Of a stretch of 64,000 nucleotides of DNA, positions 58,821 to 64,000 are shown one piece after another. The position numbers and the translations under genes are program-made. Numbering within the stretch: position 1 is the stretch's first letter; the number at the start of each line of letters is the position of its first letter. Below the pieces are notes generated by a model. The model searched no databases and was not told where the DNA came from. It saw nothing but the letters and a program-made list of their open reading frames with translations. Origin of the DNA: Streptomyces sp. NBC_01428 (GTDB lineage: Bacteria > Actinomycetota > Actinomycetes > Streptomycetales > Streptomycetaceae); contig NZ_CP109499.1 of assembly GCF_036231965.1 (NCBI RefSeq), forward strand, positions 9,013,534-9,077,533, in the 5' to 3' direction.

Positions 58821-59345
58821 GTGTCACGTCGAACCCGCGCAGCCCTGATCCTCGTGTGCGCCACGCTGCTCGTCCCCCTGACCGGCTGCTCGTCCGGGCA
58901 TGACGACAACAAGGCGTCCCCGGCCACACGTTCGTCCGAGCCGTCCGCGAAAGCCACTCCCACCCCGAGTGCCACACAGCCCGCGGTCCAGCAGCCTCCC
59001 GAGCTGGACGCCGGCGAGAGGCTCGCCGGCCGTCAGAAGGCGACCACCGGGAACGCAACCCTTTCCTTCACCAAGGGCAAGAAGGGAGACGCACTGATCG
59101 TCGCGGTGCGCTGCCAGGGCGCCGGGAAGATCAAGGTCGCTGTCCAGTCCGTGCACATCTCCTTCCCGCTGGAGTGCCAGGCCGGCGAAGTCAGCACCAC
59201 CTACAACCAGGTCGCGGTCAAAGGCGTGGAACGCAACGGCGTCGTGTCCGTCGAGGCATCTTCTGCCGTGCACTGGTCCATGACGATCGGCCGCGGCACC
59301 CCAGCCGAAGAGGAATCGCCCACCTCGACCGCCGAATCTCTCTAG
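58821..59345 (+). CDS. Lipoprotein of unknown function
   Basis: 174 residues. Type II signal peptide with lipobox (LVPLTGC, lipidated Cys about 23), a Ser/Thr/Pro-rich spacer, then a beta-rich domain with a Cys pair (VAVRCQGAG, PLECQAG). GTG start one base after the preceding stop. Probably anchored outside the membrane and working with the secreted partner. Confidence 0.7.
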   Translation: MSRRTRAALILVCATLLVPLTGCSSGHDDNKASPATRSSEPSAKATPTPSATQPAVQQPPELDAGERLAGRQKATTGNATLSFTKGKKGDALIVAVRCQGAGKIKVAVQSVHISFPLECQAGEVSTTYNQVAVKGVERNGVVSVEASSAVHWSMTIGRGTPAEEESPTSTAESL

Positions 59346-59356
59346 ACGGCTTGCGC

Positions 59357-59383
59357 GCGGTGGTGCATCCGCGGCACCACCGC
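59357..59383 (+). terminator. Terminator after lipoprotein gene
   Basis: A perfect 10-bp inverted repeat (59357-59366 with 59374-59383), 7-nt loop, 12 bp past the stop. The following stretch to 59649 shows no further gene or obvious promoter boxes. Confidence 0.75.
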
Positions 59384-59649
59384 ACGCCCCCCGCGGACGC
59401 CCAGTGTCGTTTTTGCCGCGAGAGCCGACAACCAGGCGTCGCCGACCCAAGCTAGAGGTCTGGAGCGACGAACCCGATCTTGACGAGTGTCCCTACCAGT
59501 GGCTTAGTTCACGGGTTGCAAGGATCGACGAAGCCACCACCCGAAGACGCCAAAGACCGTGCGCAAAACCTGGGACGCTCTGACTGACGAAACCTGCCAG
59601 CTCTCGTACGATCCCGCTTCAGGGTCGGGCGACGAGGGGGGTGCGGCCA

Positions 59650-60741
59650 GTGCGCCGCTTTGTGATTGCCGGGATCAGCGCAGTCCTGGCGATGACGGTC
59701 GCTAGTTGTTCGACAGACAAGGACACACATCCGCCGGCACATCAGAGCGAGACGGCCGGCTCCGGGGCGTGGCAGCCGGTGGGCCACACCGACATCCCCG
59801 GGAACCTGTACGGCGTGACGGCTACCGGCGCACACGACGCATGGGCCGTGGGAGACGAGAGCGACGAGCCGGCCGTCATGCGATGGCGCGGCGGGACGTG
59901 GACGAGAGTCGAGATACCCGGACGCCTTGGCCTGAACAGCCTGCGCGTCGTCGCAGCCTCGGGGCCCGGTGACGTGTGGGTCTTCGGCGCCGCGGGGGTG
60001 GCGGCCGGCACCGAATCCCGGGCGGCACGGTGGAACGGCCGCCAGTGGACACTCGCCTGGCGCGAGCCCAACTCCTTGGTCGATGCGGCAACCATCGCGG
60101 GGCCCGGCGACGTGTGGGTGGCGGCGCGACGGCCGGGCGGTGACGGCACCTGTCGTTCGTTCCTCCGGCACCGTACGGCCGCGGGGTGGTCGGCCGTCGA
60201 CCTGCCGTCGGTGGTGTGCGTGCATGCCATACATGCCCTGTCGCCTGGAGATGTCTGGGCCGTGGGCGAGAGCCGGGGCCGACCGGCGACTCTGCACTGG
60301 GACGGGCACAGGTGGCGCACGGTGCCGTTGCCGCCCGCGGTCGCGAGGCCAACCGGAGAGCTGCGCGGTCTCGCCGCACAGTCGCCGACACAGCTCTGGG
60401 CCGTCGGCCGCACGGGCCGAACGGGGAGCGTCGTCGGGCCCATCGCAGTGCGCTGGGACGGGCACAGGTGGGTGAGCGTGGTCGACTCCGGCATCGCCGG
60501 AAAGTTCGCCAATGCCGCCGCCGACGGGCACGGCGGGCTCTTCGTCTCCGCATTCTCCGCGAGCGGAGACGACCAGGTCTTCCACTACGACGGCCGGAAG
60601 TGGTCGAGCGAACACATCGCCTCCGACCACTCGATCACCGGGCTCGCTGTCATCCCCGGCACGTCCCAAGTCGTCGCCGTGGGCACCTGCTGCGAAGGCT
60701 ACGACGAGGACACCAGCGGCAAGATCTGGATGCACCACTGA
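59650..60741 (+). CDS. Beta-propeller-like lipoprotein
   Basis: About 363 residues. Lipobox MTVASC near residue 20; then repeats of the type GDVWVFG, GDVWVAA, GDVWAVG, TQLWAVG spaced by about 40-50 residues with WNGRQW, WDGHRW and YDGRKW, typical of blades of a beta-propeller. Surface exposed; function unknown. GTG 59650 is preferred because GAGGGGGG lies about 8 nt upstream, too close to the GTG at 59641. Confidence 0.75.
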   Translation: MRRFVIAGISAVLAMTVASCSTDKDTHPPAHQSETAGSGAWQPVGHTDIPGNLYGVTATGAHDAWAVGDESDEPAVMRWRGGTWTRVEIPGRLGLNSLRVVAASGPGDVWVFGAAGVAAGTESRAARWNGRQWTLAWREPNSLVDAATIAGPGDVWVAARRPGGDGTCRSFLRHRTAAGWSAVDLPSVVCVHAIHALSPGDVWAVGESRGRPATLHWDGHRWRTVPLPPAVARPTGELRGLAAQSPTQLWAVGRTGRTGSVVGPIAVRWDGHRWVSVVDSGIAGKFANAAADGHGGLFVSAFSASGDDQVFHYDGRKWSSEHIASDHSITGLAVIPGTSQVVAVGTCCEGYDEDTSGKIWMHH

Positions 60742-60790
60742 CGATCCACGGCCAAAATCCGATCCCGGATCAGCAATCCGGAACCGCAGC

Positions 60791-60813
60791 CGTGTGGACC
60801 GGCGATCCACACG
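60791..60813. terminator. Hairpin between convergent genes
   Basis: An 8-bp inverted repeat (60791-60798 with 60806-60813), 7-nt loop, between the lipoprotein and the leftward helicase gene; it may serve both. Confidence 0.5.
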
Positions 60814-60850
60814 CCGGGCCCCCACGCACATGCCGATCACGGAGACCCAG

Positions 60851-63334
60851 TCACGCCCACCGCATCCCCAGCCCATCGAGTGCCGCGCGCCGTTGTTCGC
60901 TGAGCCTGCCCGCCCTACGACGGGTGTTGTCGAGGAATGCCCCGAGCTTGATCTGTTCGCCGTCGACGACCTCCACCACCTTCCTCGGCACCCGCAGGTG
61001 CCCCTCACGAGCACGGAACTGCCGGGCCGCGGCGAGGTTGGCCACCCACCTCTCGTCCTGCGTCCGCCGCACTGACTCCACCACCTCACCGTCAGCCGAC
61101 CCCTCCACCCCGATCGACTCCAGCAAGAACCGCTGCGCCGGCATCAGTTGCTCCCAGCCGGCCCGCTGCGCGACGACCCACGCCCCCAGATCCTCCCCCT
61201 GCACGACCAGCTCCCCGCCCAAGCCCGGGAGCTCACCGCCGGCGCGTACATGGGCGAGAGCGAGCCGGTAGCTGCGCTGCCAACCGATCTCCCACGCCGG
61301 ACACCACCCAGGATCGACCTCCGCCAGAGCCTCCCCACGGCTCTCAGAGAGTTCCCCGGCGTAGGAGAGGCCCGTTTCCCCAGCGGCACGGCGTTCGGCG
61401 TTCTCGGCTGCCTTCCGGGCCGCTGCGCGCTGATTCTTGGCCCACACCCCGAGCGGGAACGCGTCCCAGACCACCGATACGGCGGGCAGAAAGTGCCCGT
61501 GCACGGCCGCGTACGAGCGGGCGACGTCCAAGCCGGCATCCCACGCAGAGGCGTGCACCGACCACACCATGCCCAGCCGCTCCAACTCCGCGACCCGCGA
61601 AGCCTCCAGCGTCCCCGCCGCGTAGTAGCGCCGCTGATCCGCGATCCACGCCCCCAGCGGATGCGAACCGACCGAGGACCAGTCCTCCGGCGTGACGTAC
61701 GTGAACGGCACCCGCAGCTCCCTGCTCTCCGTCTCGCGCAGCCACCGGGTTGCGGCCTCGATGCCACGCCGCCAGTACGCACCCTCCGGATCGATGACCC
61801 GCAACTGCACGAACTGGGTCAGCGCTGCCGGGTCACGTTCCTCGGTGAACCGCAGCACTCCCGCAGCCCGGGACGACACCCGCTCCGCCTCCACCTCGAC
61901 GTCGTCCTCGCCCAACTCGCCTCCGTCCTCGCCCTGTTCGACCGCCCGACGGCTGTTGCGCAGGCGAGGGTCCGCTAGCGCCTCGATCGTGTCCGCGTCG
62001 TGCGCCCGCAGGGCTCCGAGGACTTTGCTGAGGGTGCAGTAGGCATCCGAAGTGAGCAATTCATTCGGATCTTCATCCGGCCCGAGGAACACCGGAACCA
62101 CCAGAGAAGCCAGTTTTCCCCGTCCCGGGTGCAGCCGCAAGGCACGCCCCACCATCTGCACGATATCGACCATCGAGCCGCGCGCGTCCGAAAAGAGAAC
62201 CGCGTCACACTCGGCCGTATCGACCCCCTCACCGAGAACACGAACAGACGATAGAACGCGAAACTCGGCCCGCATATCAAGGCCCTCAAATTCAGGACGA
62301 CCAAGATAATCGGAGGCGAATTCGGCCAGCACCGTCTGACGATGCCCGGGGGCGTGCTCGCCGTACAGCCAGTCCGCCCACACCTGCTCCGCGGGCGGGT
62401 AGACATCCGGCTGCTCCTCGGCGAGCCGGGCCGCAGTGGCCGGCACCGACGCCGCCATCGCCTCCGCCTCACCCACCCGACTGTGAAAGCTCAGCACCCG
62501 ACGGAAGTGTTCCTCCACTGCCGCGTGCATCAACCCCGTCTGCACTGCCGCTAGGCGAGCGCCACGCACCGCATCCGAACCCGTGTCCTCACTGGTCAGC
62601 GCCGCGTACAGATCAGGATCGCGGATGTCTAGGCACAGCACCTGGTACGGCGCGACGATCCCGCGACTGATCGCCTCCGACAAGGTGAGCTTGTAGGCGA
62701 CCGGCCCGAACACCGGCGAGCCGTCCTCCATCGACGCCACCAACCGCGGCCGCTCACCCTCCGCCTCCCACACCCGCGCCGTCGCCGTCATGTAGAGCCG
62801 ACGCTCCGCCGGCAGCTGCGCCTGGTCGTGCACGGCAGCCCACGGCTTCAAGCCGTCCCCGCTCGTGCGATGGGCCTCATCCACCACCATCAGACTCCAC
62901 ACCGGCAGACCAGCCGTATGCGCCCGCTGAAGAATGCCCCTACCGACCGAGGCATACGTCGCGAACACGGTGACTGTCTCCAACCCGGCCACCCACGAGA
63001 CGAGCTCATCAGGGTCCGTCGTGCACGGCAGACCCTGGCTCTCTTCGGCCCGCAGCGAGCAGACACCGATCATGGCGCCCCACCGACCCGCACGACGCCA
63101 GGCGCCGGCCATCTGCGTCAGCAGGTCCAGGGTCGGCACCAACACCAACACACGGCGGGCGGAAAGCCGGTGCGCGGACTCCGCACCGATCAGAGTCTTA
63201 CCAGATCCGGTCGCAGCGATTACCTGGGTACGCAGACCGTCAGGAGGAATGCGCCCTCCGGGAGGAACACCGAGAATACGAGCGACGTTATCGACAGCCT
63301 CAGCCTGATGGGGACGCAATTCCATCTGAGACAC
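60851..63334 (-). CDS. Superfamily 2 DEAD/DEAH helicase with helicase-associated repeats
   Basis: About 827 residues. RecA-like domain 1: LRPHQAEAVDNV, Walker A ATGSGKT (41-47), DEAH (152-155), TATAR. Domain 2: RVLGEGVDTAECDAVLF and QMVGRALRLHPG (motif VI). From about 540 to the end are Trp-rich helicase-associated repeats (LGAWIADQRRYYAAGTL, LGVWAKNQRAAARK, LGAWVVAQRAGWEQL, LGAFLDNTRRRAGRL). Such proteins are frequent near the ends of Streptomyces linear replicons. GTG 63334 or ATG 63325 starts it; the ribosome site does not decide. It ends facing the lipoprotein gene. Confidence 0.88.
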   Translation of the reverse strand: MSQMELRPHQAEAVDNVARILGVPPGGRIPPDGLRTQVIAATGSGKTLIGAESAHRLSARRVLVLVPTLDLLTQMAGAWRRAGRWGAMIGVCSLRAEESQGLPCTTDPDELVSWVAGLETVTVFATYASVGRGILQRAHTAGLPVWSLMVVDEAHRTSGDGLKPWAAVHDQAQLPAERRLYMTATARVWEAEGERPRLVASMEDGSPVFGPVAYKLTLSEAISRGIVAPYQVLCLDIRDPDLYAALTSEDTGSDAVRGARLAAVQTGLMHAAVEEHFRRVLSFHSRVGEAEAMAASVPATAARLAEEQPDVYPPAEQVWADWLYGEHAPGHRQTVLAEFASDYLGRPEFEGLDMRAEFRVLSSVRVLGEGVDTAECDAVLFSDARGSMVDIVQMVGRALRLHPGRGKLASLVVPVFLGPDEDPNELLTSDAYCTLSKVLGALRAHDADTIEALADPRLRNSRRAVEQGEDGGELGEDDVEVEAERVSSRAAGVLRFTEERDPAALTQFVQLRVIDPEGAYWRRGIEAATRWLRETESRELRVPFTYVTPEDWSSVGSHPLGAWIADQRRYYAAGTLEASRVAELERLGMVWSVHASAWDAGLDVARSYAAVHGHFLPAVSVVWDAFPLGVWAKNQRAAARKAAENAERRAAGETGLSYAGELSESRGEALAEVDPGWCPAWEIGWQRSYRLALAHVRAGGELPGLGGELVVQGEDLGAWVVAQRAGWEQLMPAQRFLLESIGVEGSADGEVVESVRRTQDERWVANLAAARQFRAREGHLRVPRKVVEVVDGEQIKLGAFLDNTRRRAGRLSEQRRAALDGLGMRWA

Positions 63335-63553
63335 GACCCCTCACATTCTCGGAATAAAAGGTACGGTCTGGGATTAGCCCAGATTTCATCCAGGGAAACG
63401 AAATGACGAACTTCCCGAATCTCTCATGATGACGTTTTATACCTCTCGAAGGAAAAGGCTGGTACTCAGTCATCATCCCAGAAGCAAGCTGGCTTTGAAA
63501 GTGACGCACAGGAGCAGTGAAAGATGGACCCAGTCGGCATGAGGGGGAGAGAT

Positions 63554-63967
63554 ATGAAGGACGAGCTGGCCAGGACCGCACCCGATGCGGAACTACTGAA
63601 CGTGGTGGAGCAGGCAATGCGATTCCGGGCAGTATGGGAGGAAGTCTGCTCAACTCGCTGGGGGCGACGTTTCGATGAGGTACTGGAAGCGCTCACCTCC
63701 GCAGCCGACCGTTGGGCCGTACAACTCGACAAGTCTTTTGCCCGGAGAGTAGCCATGGAGATTCAGCAGGTTCCTGGGAGTAGCTCCCCGCTAGCCAGCC
63801 GCCTTTTTGGCGGCCACGGAGTGGACGTCAAGTCGCTGTGCGGGACTGCGGAGCAGGCCGGCACAGCGACTGATCCGGCGTTAGCCGGATCGCCGGATCG
63901 CGGAGCGATTCCGGCAGGCAGGGCGGAGCCCTGCCTCATTCCGGCAGAGCCGGATTGCCGCGCGTAG
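63554..63967 (+). CDS. Small hypothetical protein next to the palindrome array
   Basis: 137 residues. ATG 63554 has GAGGGGGAGA about 6 nt upstream; in-frame ATGs at 63524 and 63539 are less well placed. The first about 75 residues look like a real helical protein (LLNVVEQAMRFRAVWEEV, WGRRFDEVLEALTSAADRWAVQLD). The part from about residue 93 on is translated from the hairpin run and is probably not a conserved domain, so the true 3' end may have been replaced. Family not recognised. Confidence 0.5.
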   Translation: MKDELARTAPDAELLNVVEQAMRFRAVWEEVCSTRWGRRFDEVLEALTSAADRWAVQLDKSFARRVAMEIQQVPGSSSPLASRLFGGHGVDVKSLCGTAEQAGTATDPALAGSPDRGAIPAGRAEPCLIPAEPDCRA

Positions 63968-63992
63968 CGCGGGAAGCGTCGCGTAGCGACGC
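63831..63992. repeat. Telomere-like run of hairpins with C-GNA-G triloops
   Basis: Consecutive perfect or near-perfect hairpins: 63831-63871 (11-bp stem enclosing CTGC-GGA-GCAG), 63872-63891 (8 bp, loop GTTA), 63892-63915 (10 bp with one bulge, loop GGA), 63916-63936 (9 bp, GGA), 63940-63954 (6 bp, AGA), 63958-63972 (6 bp, GTA), 63976-63992 (7 bp, GTA). Most close with C-GNA-G, a sheared-pair single-base loop characteristic of the packed palindromes at Streptomyces telomeres. The run continues to the last bases of the window. Confidence 0.65.
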
Positions 63993-64000
63993 CGCGTCGT

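Overview
The window is very GC-rich, with strongly C/G-biased third codon positions, AGGAGG-like ribosome sites, GTG starts and rare TTA codons. It contains modular type I polyketide synthases, bldA-type TTA codons and possibly telomere-like palindromes. This points to a Streptomyces or close relative, probably a chromosome arm or a large linear replicon.

Positions 1-34824 look like the right-hand part of a hybrid PKS/NRPS cluster. A flavin monooxygenase faces left. Facing right is a near-continuous operon: free PCP, P450, a thioesterase-like protein with a Cys nucleophile, then four PKS proteins (KSQ-AT-ACP; KS-AT-DH*-KR-ACP; KS-AT-DH-ER-KR-ACP; KS-AT-ACP) and a C-A*-PCP NRPS protein whose A domain lacks key residues. 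A crotonyl-CoA carboxylase/reductase, a KASIII enzyme and a 3-hydroxyacyl-CoA dehydrogenase follow and should make an unusual alkylmalonyl-CoA. Next come a MerR/hydrolase operon, a canonical type II thioesterase and an acyl-CoA carboxylase beta subunit. The predicted chain (propionyl + alkylmalonyl + malonyl + methylmalonyl, with OH at C7 and a ketone at C3) can close to the tetrahydropyran hemiketal known from azinothricin/polyoxypeptin-type cyclodepsipeptide side chains. PCP, P450 and Cys-transferase could make a beta-hydroxy amino acid and deliver it to the module with the dead A domain. The remaining peptide modules would lie left of position 1.

Positions 35017-39034 carry a 2-oxoacid:ferredoxin oxidoreductase (korA/korB) and an internally deleted methylmalonyl-CoA-mutase-like ORF. 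Positions 39098-49951 hold a locally dispersed regulon: two DUF4097 proteins, a DrrAB-like ABC exporter, a GtrA-like membrane protein and a regulator with an IS30-like HTH. These share three copies of an elaborate promoter whose boxes keep almost exactly the same spacing. An MFS transporter, a metallo-beta-lactamase-fold hydrolase and a frameshifted MMPL exporter are interspersed.

Positions 50276-63967 are an accessory arm: small secreted proteins, ArsR- and LysR-type regulators (the latter with a TTA codon), an HTH protein with a partner of unknown function, an acetyltransferase, an ECF sigma factor with a SnoaL-like tail, lipoproteins and a large helicase. The last about 150 bases are a dense run of hairpins, most with C-GNA-G triloops, as in Streptomyces telomeres. 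The window may therefore stop at or close to a replicon end.
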